Positions 1-7,143 of a stretch of DNA of 64,000 bases are shown here, one piece after another; the stretch's first letter is position 1; every line of letters starts with the position of its first letter. The notes under the pieces are model-generated. The model worked only from the letters and a program-made list of their open reading frames with translations. It was not told the DNA's origin and ran no database searches. A program made the translations under genes and the position numbers. The DNA is from WTKG01 sp963735005 (GTDB lineage Bacteria; Actinomycetota; Actinomycetes; Actinomycetales; Demequinaceae): contig CAVTJA010000010.1 of the NCBI GenBank assembly GCA_963735005.1, positions 62,001-126,000 of the forward strand, read 5' to 3'.

Positions 1-414
1 GGCGCGATCGTGGCGCTGGTGGTGCACACGGCCAAGGCCGCGTCGCGCACGGCCGTCAACGCGGCCACCGGCGGCACCGGCTCCCCCGTCGCGTCGTTCG
101 CCGAGGACGCCACCGCCGTCAGCATGAGTTTCGCGGCCATCCTGCTGCCGTGGCTCGTGCTGCTGTTCATTTTCGGCATGGTGTTCGCGGTCTATCGGAT
201 TGTGACCACGGGCCGACGGCGGCGTCGGCGCAAGGCAGAGCGCCAGGCCCAGGGTCGCGCGGCGCGGCGCAAGCTGTCGCTGTGGCCCGCCGAGCGCAAG
301 AACAAGTTGCTTGACCGCTTCCGCCTCAAGACGGACGACCTCGACGGCCCGAGGAACTTCAGGACACGAAGAGGACTAGCGCGCACGACGACAATGAACC
401 TCTCCGACAGCTAG
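1..414 (+). CDS. DUF4126 membrane protein, C-terminal part
   Basis: The frame is open from the first base, so the N-terminus lies outside the window. The visible part starts with the conserved stretch HTAKAASRTAVNAATGG and a VASFAEDATAV segment, typical of the DUF4126 family. One transmembrane helix follows (about residues 40-62, AAILLPWLVLLFIFGMVF), then a very basic tail (RRRRRRKAERQAQ, RKLSLWP). No function is known for the family. The last ~25 residues look irregular compared with the second copy of this tail at 3370-3606, so the true end may be altered. A convergent putative immunity gene begins 75 bp downstream. Confidence 0.75.
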   Translation, partial: GAIVALVVHTAKAASRTAVNAATGGTGSPVASFAEDATAVSMSFAAILLPWLVLLFIFGMVFAVYRIVTTGRRRRRRKAERQAQGRAARRKLSLWPAERKNKLLDRFRLKTDDLDGPRNFRTRRGLARTTTMNLSDS

Positions 415-488
415 GCCGGCGCCGCGCTCGCAAGGCTGATCTCTACGCCCGCAAGCGCGGCGCCGTCCAGCTAGCGGCCAGAGTGTCC

Positions 489-1487
489 CTACTCGTCGGG
501 GTCAATTCCTCGATCGAGCAGGACGGTTCGCAACGGAGGCGTGTAGTCACGTCTTGAGCGCATGCCGATTGTCGCAAGGCGAGGTAGCCCAATTAGCGGC
601 GACAGATCGCCATCGAGGATCCGTGTCGATCCAGCCGCCAGCAGGGTCTCAAGGCCCCGGAGGTCCCGCAACGGTTCGAGCGACGCAACGTCCTTCACAT
701 CAGATATGTCGAGAAACCGGAGCCCCCTCAGCGCCCGAGTGAAACCTAGGTTATCGAGGCCGGTGCAGCGCTCAAGCACGAGCTTCTCAAGTGCCTGCAT
801 CTGCGCGATTGGGGAAAACTCGGTGAGTGACCGCGCGTAAGTAATCTCGACGTCGACCATTGCCGAAAAAGCCTTGAGCCCGCCAATATCCTCGAGTCTC
901 CGCGCGTTCAGCAGCCGCAGGCCACGCAAATCATTGAACTTGGCGACGCTCGCGAGATCTGTTCCGGCGAAATCCTCGAGTCCGAGTTCCCGAAACTGCG
1001 GGCCAGCGCCCACGTCGAACTGCACGTAGCCCTCGGGCCCGAAGAAACTCTCGAGATGCGGCAGTCGACGAAGACTGATAGCCGAATCGCTGGAGGCCGG
1101 CGCTGATACAACTAGGTGTCGGACGCTATCCGAGAGCTCATACAGCAGGTCAGCAGCGATAGGCTCCATAGTGACGATATCGAGTTGCGGTGAGTCGAGC
1201 TCGGCGATCCGGAAAAGGTTGACTGGATACAACAGCGTGACCCTCGAAACTTTGCGCGACCACAGTTTCACCGCGCGGAAGGTCGCGTTAGTGAGCGAAC
1301 GCGCGTAGAGCACGAGTTCTGTGCTCTCCCCGTCAAGCGAGACATCGACTACGGCCCAGTCGCGTCCGAAGGCCCGCCGCCTCCCCGCATCCGGACGTCG
1401 GCTTGCCACGACTTCTTGTCGGCCACCATATACATCCTCGTCGTCAGTAAATTCCGTACGTCCGCCAGTAACGTTGCGCGATCTCAT
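489..1487 (-). CDS. Leucine-rich-repeat protein, putative immunity protein for the adjacent GIY-YIG toxin
   Basis: 332 residues from an ATG at 1487. The frame is open further upstream, but only this start places the gene just overlapping the end of the toxin-tip frame (stop at 1444), the usual toxin-immunity spacing. From about residue 110 the protein shows irregular leucine-rich repeats (FNDLRGLRLLNARRL, ALEKLVLERCTGLDNL, LRGLRFLDISDVKDV, LRGLETLLAAGS). It has no signal peptide or membrane helix, so it should act in the cytoplasm. LRR proteins are a known class of immunity proteins in polymorphic toxin systems. The link to the neighbouring nuclease is inferred from order and overlap. The region is less GC-rich than the chromosome around it, consistent with transfer. 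Confidence 0.6.
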   Translation of the reverse strand: MRSRNVTGGRTEFTDDEDVYGGRQEVVASRRPDAGRRRAFGRDWAVVDVSLDGESTELVLYARSLTNATFRAVKLWSRKVSRVTLLYPVNLFRIAELDSPQLDIVTMEPIAADLLYELSDSVRHLVVSAPASSDSAISLRRLPHLESFFGPEGYVQFDVGAGPQFRELGLEDFAGTDLASVAKFNDLRGLRLLNARRLEDIGGLKAFSAMVDVEITYARSLTEFSPIAQMQALEKLVLERCTGLDNLGFTRALRGLRFLDISDVKDVASLEPLRDLRGLETLLAAGSTRILDGDLSPLIGLPRLATIGMRSRRDYTPPLRTVLLDRGIDPDE

Positions 1488-1854
1488 TTCTCGAGTTCGC
1501 GAGCCTACCGATGCCACCGTACCGGTTGATCGTTCGCTGCTCAGCGACACGTAGCGAATCGCGGTGTCCCGTTGCGGATACGGCGATCCGCTTCGCACGA
1601 TTGCCGGCGCGATTTGTGATCTTGCCACTTCGCACATGCTGCCCGAGGCGTCGGTTGATGTTTGTAGACATTCCAACGTACTTCTTGCCGCTCTTCGTCT
1701 TGACGACGTAGATTCCGTAATTGACTTTCTTGGGTTTGATCGCCGGTTTTGACGCAGCCGAGACCTTCTTAAGGACCTTGGTCGCCTTCGCGGTCTTCGA
1801 CACCACCTTCGCCGCTTTCGCCGCCGTAGCGATCAGTTTGCCACCAGGGATTAG
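1444..1854 (-). pseudogene. GIY-YIG nuclease toxin tip of an RHS protein, cut off from its core by frameshift and stop
   Basis: The frame carries a lysine/alanine-rich linker (TAAKAAKVVSKTAKATK) followed by a GIY-YIG nuclease signature: YGIYVVKTKSGKKYVGMS, then a conserved Arg in NRRLGQH and a later Glu in VAEQRTINRYGG. Such domains are DNases when placed at the C-terminus of RHS proteins. The frame is closed upstream by a TAG at 1855-1857, and the RHS core lies in another frame. Reading through, the core continues sensibly as NLAQ-NYKKAAEAAL-LIPGGKLIATAAKA, so one polypeptide was originally encoded. The break may be a sequencing error or real decay. No start codon with a clear ribosome site is seen, so as written it would not be made alone. 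Confidence 0.65.
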
Positions 1855-2232
1855 CTAGAGCGCAGCCTCGGCGGCCTTCTTGTAGTTGCCTGGGCAAGGT
1901 TCCCGGCCACTGCGACACCAGAAGCCACCATTCCGATCGGTCCGGGGATGTAGGACGCGATTTCGGCGACCTTGGTCACCACCTTGACCGCCTTCTTGAG
2001 CCACCCCCACATCCGACCGTCAAGATCGAACTGATTCACGGGGTCCGACGGATACGCATACGCCGTCGCGCCACCACCTGGAACCGGGTCCGTCGACGTG
2101 AACGAGCGAGTGATCGGGTTATAGAGGCGCACCCCCATCAAGATCAGACCCGAGTCATACACCGCTCGCTCATGCGCACGGAACCACGCATAAGTGGCAG
2201 CACGAGTGTAGGGCTGAACAGTGACTAAGAGA
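1851..2232 (-). pseudogene. RHS repeat-associated core domain, C-terminal fragment
   Basis: The frame gives TRAATYAWFRAHERAVYDSG, then LILMGVRLYNPITRSFTSTDPVPGG, ANAY-like AYAYPSDPVNQFDLDG and a hydrophobic segment (IPGPIGMVASGVAVAG). This is the standard RHS-associated core that precedes the variable toxin tip. RHS proteins wrap and deliver the tip to rival cells. The tip in this case is the GIY-YIG domain next to it, separated by a frameshift around 1860-1885. Upstream of about 2240 the frame breaks repeatedly. No N-terminal RHS repeats, signal peptide or start remain in the window. Confidence 0.8.
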
Positions 2233-2244
2233 CAGTACTAGTAG

Positions 2245-2414
2245 TAATAAGAGAACTCACAGAACGACGCAACATCACTAGAACTGTCGAACGTGACCGT
2301 AGTGACCACATCACCGTGAAGGTAGGCTAACGCCAGACAACACAACATCGGTCACCGTCACACCAAGATCGCCACCCAGAGACGACTCATACCAAGACGT
2401 AGACGTCGTGCCAC
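2245..2414 (-). pseudogene. Decayed RHS fragment
   Basis: Two short RHS-like pieces can still be read in different frames: TTSTSWYESSLGGDLGVTV at about 2350-2410 and YLHGDVVTTVTFDSSSDV at about 2265-2323. The YLHGD motif is a hallmark of actinobacterial RHS proteins and belongs just upstream of the core at 1851-2232. Stops and frame changes between the pieces grow more frequent with rising coordinate, until nothing recognisable is left beyond about 2415. Confidence 0.55.
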
Positions 2415-3360
2415 AGACAGTGGACTATACGAAAGAAGGGTTATATGTAGGATATGAATAGTGAAGAGTCAAAGTGAGAGCATTAGTGAGAGTGAAAGTA
2501 GAAACAGACTTACGATATGATACATATAAGGTGTAGGCAGTGGTGGTGATGTATTGAGACAAAGACTCAATCAGGTCATCTAGAAGTAAGACAGAGACAA
2601 GTTGATAGATGAGGCAAGAGAAGGAGTATAAATAAGAGGGACTGTGAGCTGAAGACTTAAGTAGTCATACACATAAGAACGAGTGCTGTTCGCACGAGTC
2701 TGCAGACGGTCACGGCTGTCGTACGTCTACACATCTGTGGTGGACGGCGAGGGCTAGTAGGGCAGATAATGTATGTGAGAGACGTAGATACAAGAAGAGA
2801 AAGGAGGTTGATAACAATGTAGAAGGTGTAAGTGCGCAGCTGGCAAGATGTCGAGGAGATGTCGCTGGTGTACTCATAGAGAGACTCGATGATCGAGGCG
2901 GTATTATAGAGCAATTCACAAGGCGGTAGGCTGAGTAGTAAGAGTACTAGAGAGAGAACGAGGTGATTATGTAGATGTATTAGATTAGTTGTGAGTATGG
3001 AGTATCTAGGTTGTGAAGAGGATGTAGTGGTAGTAAGTGAGAGATAAAAAGAAGAGGAGTGATAGTGGAGATATAGTTGAGCTGGTAGTACATGCTAGTG
3101 GAGTTGATAAGAGGTATGATTGAGTGTATTGCTAGATTATGATAGATATGGATTGGAATAAATCTAGATAGACTAGTTGTATGAGGAGTTGAAAGAGAGA
3201 AGATGCTGAAGGTTATAGAAGTGGAGAGGATGAGATGCTAGAAGTTGAGGAGAGAGTATGTGAGGTCATAGATGTAGGTCACAGTTTGAAAGGGTAGGTA
3301 AATGATAGGAGATGGTTAGATGAGTAGAAAGTGTTAGACGTCTACTGGGTGGTAAAGAAT
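2415..3360. other. Anomalous AT-rich, C-poor segment without genes
   Basis: About 950 bp with low GC and a strong shortage of C on the plus strand, in sharp contrast to the GC-rich flanks. It is full of TAG, GAG and GTAG words and has stops in all frames. I see no gene, RNA, repeat unit or terminator in it. It continues a gradient of decay in the RHS gene on its left and ends abruptly at about 3365, where normal coding sequence resumes. The likeliest reading is an unreliable consensus, such as an error-filled read end or a misjoin; foreign DNA is the alternative. Confidence 0.6.
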
Positions 3361-4333
3361 GGCTGAAGGCGACGACAACGCAAGGCGGAGCTACAAGCGG
3401 AGGACCGCGCTGCGCGCCGCAAGTTCTCGCTGTGGCCCGAGAAGCAGAAGGACAAGCTACTCGACCGCTACGGGCTGAAGGACGACGCGGCTGAGGGAGA
3501 ACGGGGCGCCGACGCCGACGACGCCAAGACCAAGAAAAAGGCGCGCGAGGCGACCATAGACGACGCACGAGGGCTGGCACGTCGAAGTCCGCGACGAAGT
3601 CGCTGACGAACGCGTTGGCCGGCTTGCCGAGTACATCGTCCGGCGCGCCAATCTGCTCGACCGTCGCGCCGTCGGAGAACACCACGATCCGGTCTGCCAG
3701 GACGGCCGCCTCGCGGATGTCGTGAGTCACCATCATCACGGTCAGGCCAAGCTTGCGCTGAATCATCGAGAACTCCTGCTGGAGGCGGCTGCGACCCTGC
3801 GGGTCCACCGCGCCGAACGGCTCGTCCATCAGCAGCACCGGCGGCTCGGTGGCGAGCGCACGTGCCACGCCAACGCGCTGACGTTCGCCGCCGCTGAGCT
3901 CGTGCGGGTAGCGCGCACCGTACGTGTCCTCTGGAAGGCCCACGAGCTCAAGGAGCTCCGCGACGCGCGCGGCGGTGCGCGCCTTGTCCCATCCCACCAG
4001 GCCGGGCACGGTCGCGACGTTCTGCGACACGGTCCGGTGCGGGAACAGCCCCACGTGCTGGATCACGTAGCCAATGTGGCGGCGAAGTTGAACGGCGTCC
4101 TGGGCCATGACGTCCTCGCCGTTGACCGTAATTGACCCCGCGCTTGGCTCGACCAGCCGGTTGACCATCCGCAGCGTCGTCGACTTGCCGCAACCGGAGG
4201 GGCCGACGAGGCACAACACCTCGCCCTTGGTGACTGATAGGTCGAGCGAATCGACCGCGACGGTGCCGTCTGGGTACTCCTTGCGGGCGCCCTTGAACAC
4301 GATGGTGCGCTTCGCCGGTCGCTTGCCTGCCAT
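3266..4333 (-). CDS. Osmoprotectant (glycine betaine/choline-type) ABC transporter ATP-binding protein, C-terminus chimeric
   Basis: Residues 1-250 form a complete ABC ATPase of the OpuCA/ProV type: Walker A GPSGCGKST (44-52), Q-loop QHVGLFPHR (Gln92), signature LSGGERQR (146-153), Walker B VLLMDEP (166-172) and switch His204 (MVTHD). It would power import of compatible solutes with the two permeases and binding protein encoded divergently from 4388. After FVADF (about 3584) the frame runs on antisense through the DUF4126 remnant and into the anomalous segment, giving about 100 arginine- and serine-rich residues with no family resemblance. The natural end is probably near 3540-3584. No CBS domains follow. 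The start ATG at 4333 matches the family. Confidence 0.85.
   Translation of the reverse strand: MAGKRPAKRTIVFKGARKEYPDGTVAVDSLDLSVTKGEVLCLVGPSGCGKSTTLRMVNRLVEPSAGSITVNGEDVMAQDAVQLRRHIGYVIQHVGLFPHRTVSQNVATVPGLVGWDKARTAARVAELLELVGLPEDTYGARYPHELSGGERQRVGVARALATEPPVLLMDEPFGAVDPQGRSRLQQEFSMIQRKLGLTVMMVTHDIREAAVLADRIVVFSDGATVEQIGAPDDVLGKPANAFVSDFVADFDVPALVRRLWSPRAPFSWSWRRRRRRPVLPQPRRPSARSGRVACPSASRATARTCGAQRGPPLVAPPCVVVAFSHSLPPSRRLTLSTHLTISYHLPTLSNCDLHL
3370..3606 (+). pseudogene. Second DUF4126 gene end (basic tail only)
   Basis: The plus strand encodes RRQRKAELQAEDRAARRKFSLWP and then KQKDKLLDRYGLKDDA, which matches the tail of the partial DUF4126 gene at the start of the window (RRRRKAERQAQGRAARRKLSLWP, KNKLLDRFRLKTDD). 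The two DNA copies differ too much to be the same sequence misread, so they are paralogues or come from different strains. The membrane domain is missing: upstream lies the anomalous segment. The end overlaps, antisense, the last codons of the ABC ATPase. Confidence 0.6.
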
Positions 4334-4387
4334 CCCGCCACGCTACCTCTGAAGCGCTATCGCCGCCTCACCAGGTAGCGTCGTGCC

Positions 4388-5048
4388 ATGGACCGCCCCA
4401 ACCCGTGGCTCAGCTGGGACTACGTCACGAGCAACTGGAGCGACATCTCCGAGGCGCTCGTCGAGCACGCGACGCTCGCCGCGCAGGCCGTCGGGATCGC
4501 GCTGCCTGATCGCCCTCCCGCTCGCCGTCGTGGCGCACTACCGGCCGCGCCTCGCTGGCCCCATCCTGGGCGCCTCGGCGGTGATGTACACGATCCCCTC
4601 GCTCGCGCTGTTCGCGATCCTGGCGCCAATCACCGGCATCGGGCGGCGAACCGTGCTCATCGCCCTGGTCGCGTACGCGATGCTCATGCTCGTCAAGAAC
4701 TTTCTCACCGGCCTCCAGGGCGTGGACCCCGCCGTCGTGGACGCGGCGCGCGGGCTCGGGTACTCGCGGCTCCGCCTGCTCATCTCCGTTGAGGTGCCGA
4801 ACGCCCTGCCGTCGTTCTTCTCGGGACTACGCGTGGCGACGGTGACCACCGTCGCGCTCGTCACCGTTGGCGTGCTGGTGGGATACGGCGGGCTCGGGAC
4901 GCTCATGCAGCGCGGCTTCGCCAACGACTATCGCGCCCAAGTCACCACGAACGCACTGCTCATCGTCGCGCTCGGGCTGGTGCTTGACGTCGCACTGCTC
5001 TTGCTCGGTCGGTGGCTGACGCCGTGGCTACGCAGGCGGCCGTCATGA
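4388..5048 (+). CDS. Osmoprotectant ABC transporter permease (first), one frameshift
   Basis: It starts at ATG 4388 (MDRPNPWLSWDYVTSNW). The frame then breaks at about 4505, where one extra base in a C run seems present. The second frame continues IALPLAVVAHYRP and carries the whole BPD-type permease core, with the EAA-like segment AARGLGYSRLRLLISVEVPNALP before GLRVATVTTVALVTVG. About five membrane helices are visible. The product would form half of the membrane channel of the importer. The stop overlaps the start of the second permease by four bases, so the two are translationally coupled. The frameshift is either an error in the assembly or a recent inactivation. Confidence 0.8.
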
Positions 5049-5772
5049 GCACGATCCTCGACGCATGGTCGTGGCTCACTACGGCGCAGAACTGGCTCGG
5101 CGAGAAGGGCATCTTTGTCCAGGGCTACGACGGCGCGTGGAAGCCAGCGAAAGACTCGATACTCGGCCTCGCCTACGACCACCTGCTGATGACCGTCGGA
5201 GCGGTGGGCCTCGCGTCCGCTTATTGCGCTGCCGCTGGGCGTGTGGCTGGGCCACACGCGGCGCGGCGGTGTGGTGACCGTGGTGGCGTCAAACATCTCA
5301 CGAGCCATTCCCACTCTCGCGATCCTCATGATCCTCGCTACCACGTCCGTCGGTTTCGGCAACGTCGCCGCAGTGATCGCGGTCTCGGTGTTCACCATCC
5401 CGCCCATCCTGAGCAACACCTTCACGGGCATGCTCGACGTCGACCCCGACCTGCGCGAGGCGGCCCGCGGCCAAGGCATGACGCGGTGGCAACTCATCTC
5501 CCGGCTGGAACTTCCGCTCGCGTGGCCGCTGATCGCGACCGGCCTGCGGGTGGCGACGGTTCAGGCGATCGCGACACTGCCACTCGCGGCGCTCGTCGCG
5601 GGGGGCGGACTTGGCGTACATCATCCGCGCCGGGTTCGGCACCCAGCGGTACGGCCAAGCGCTCGCGGGGGCAATTCTGGTGGCCGGGTTCAGCCTGGGT
5701 GCGGACTGGTTGTTGGGCCGGCTCGAGCGCCGGCTGACTCCACTTCCGCTCCGAGTGAGAGTCGCCGCCTAA
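5045..5772 (+). CDS. Osmoprotectant ABC transporter permease (second), two frameshifts
   Basis: ATG at 5045 overlaps the stop of the first permease. The N-terminal frame (MSTILDAWSWLTTAQNW) breaks at about 5218-5221. It then continues as LIALPLGVWLGHTRRGG and TIPPILSNTFTGMLDVDPDL with the permease EAA-like loop AARGQGMTRWQLISRLELPLA. A second break at about 5611 leads to YIIRAGFGTQRYGQAL and a stop at 5770. All three pieces line up with one ProW/OpuCB-type permease. It would be the partner of the first permease in the membrane. Both breaks shift in the same direction as that in the first permease, which fits systematic one-base insertions in the consensus. Confidence 0.78.
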
Positions 5773-5901
5773 CCTGCCCCAGCACCAATCCGAGCGCGTG
5801 CGAGCCGCGAATCCGTAACCGACCCCGCGCGTCGTCCGGGGAACATCCACGGGACGCGAGAGGTTGAGCAAGTGACAGATAGTCACCAGAAGGGGAGAAA
5901 C

Positions 5902-6892
5902 TTGCGTACTTCACTCGCTTTGACCGCGGTCGCATCCGCGGCCGTCCTAGCCCTCGCGGCGTGTTCGCCCGCCGAAGAAACACCAACGACCACCCCCACC
6001 ACAACCGAGCCCACCGCGATGGCGGCGGAATGCGTTCCGATTGCCGACGACACGCTCGTCGTGCTCGCCGACGACCTCAGCCTTCAGAACGCCGAGAACG
6101 TCCTGCCTGCGATCAACTCCAAGACGGCGCTCGATCTCGCGATCGGCCAGGCGCTGGACGAGGTCTCGAAGGTGCTGGATACGCCTACGCTCGTCGCGCT
6201 CAACAAGCGCGTCGTCGTCGACCTCGACAACCCCAAGCAGGTTGCCGCCGACTTCATCGCCGACAAGGGCATCACCGCTCCCACGAAGTCGAGCGGAAAG
6301 CTGGTCGTGGGCAGCGCCAACTGGTACGAGTCGAACGTGCTCGCCGAGATCTACGCGCAGGTGCTCACGGACGCCGGCTTCGACGTCAAGATCCGCACCT
6401 TCGACAACCGGGAAATCTACATGGACGGCCTGATCTCCGGCGAGATCGACGTCTTCCCCGAGTACGCGGCATCCGCCGCAGAGTTCCTCAACCTCAAGCA
6501 AAACGGCGCTGACGCAGCACCAGTCGCATCGGGTGACACCGACGCAACCGTGGCCGCGCTGCGCACGCTCGGCGACGAGGTTGGCGTGACGTTCGGTATG
6601 CCTTCGGCCGCCCAGGACGCGAACACGTTCGCGACCACCAAGGCGTTCGCCGACAAGTGGGGCGTCTCGACGCTCTCGGAGCTGGCCGACACATGCGGCC
6701 CGATCCCGCTCGGCGGCCCCGTCGAGTGCCCGGAGCGCCCGTTCTGCCAGGTTGGGCTCGAGAACACCTACGGCATCGAGATCTCCGAGTTCTCCGCTCT
6801 CGACACGCGGCGGCCCGCTGACCAAGTCGGCGATCACGGACGGGAAGGTCGTCCTTGGGCTGGTCTTCTCGTCGGACCCGTCGCTCGGCTAA
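5902..6892 (+). CDS. Osmoprotectant-binding lipoprotein with circularly permuted OpuAC domain, one frameshift
   Basis: I choose TTG at 5902 because it follows a strong ribosome site (AGGGGAGAAAC) and begins a clean lipoprotein signal peptide ending LALAAC; a GTG at 5872 is also in frame. After the lipobox and a Thr/Pro linker comes a segment (TLVVLADDLSLQNAENVLP ... TLVALNKRVVVDLDNPKQVA) that in ordinary ProX/OpuAC proteins is the C-terminal lobe. Only then comes the normal N-terminal start of the domain (GKLVVGSANWYESNVLAEIY ... EIDVFPEYAA). The end, LGLVFSSDPSLG, is reached after a frameshift at about 6810. The protein would capture betaine-like solutes outside the membrane for the permeases upstream. 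Confidence 0.8.
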
Positions 6893-6930
6893 CACTCACG
6901 GCACACCTCCCGGCTCAGCCGGGAAAGGCG

Positions 6931-6958
6931 AAGGCCCGGTCCTCACGGACCGGGCCTT
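6931..6958. terminator. Intrinsic terminator, bidirectional
   Basis: A perfect 12-bp stem (AAGGCCCGGTCC / GGACCGGGCCTT) with a TCAC loop, lying 38 bp after the end of the binding-protein gene and just beyond the 3' end of tRNA-Lys on the other strand. It could end both transcripts. Confidence 0.8.
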
Positions 6959-6967
6959 CGTTGTGTG

Positions 6968-7041
6968 TACGCCCCCTGGGACTCGAACCCAGAACCCTCT
7001 GATTAAGAGTCAGATGCTCTGACCAATTGAGCTAGAGGCGC
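6968..7041 (-). tRNA. tRNA-Lys (anticodon CTT)
   Basis: The minus strand folds into a full cloverleaf. The 5' arm GCGCCTC pairs with GGGGCGT at the 3' end. The D arm is AGCTCAATTGGTCAGAGC, the anticodon stem TCTGA/TCAGA encloses CTCTTAA with anticodon CTT, and the T arm is CTGGG-TTCGAGT-CCCAG. The discriminator base is A and CCA is not encoded. Confidence 0.95.
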
Positions 7042-7143
7042 CTGGCCGCATGCATTTCTTGCGGCGCCCGGCAACTTTACCAGCCCTCGCGCGCGAGTAG
7101 AAATCCACGCGGGAAATTCTTGGCGGCGCGCCAAGGCGCGCCG

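Noticed and set aside
1564..1752. Small plus-strand frames over the GIY-YIG region
   Set aside because: Antisense to the recognised nuclease domain.
2657..2919. Short minus-strand frames (69-85 codons) in the AT-rich segment
   Set aside because: Low-complexity Ser/Leu/Thr composition, no ribosome site, no domain; they are chance gaps between stops.
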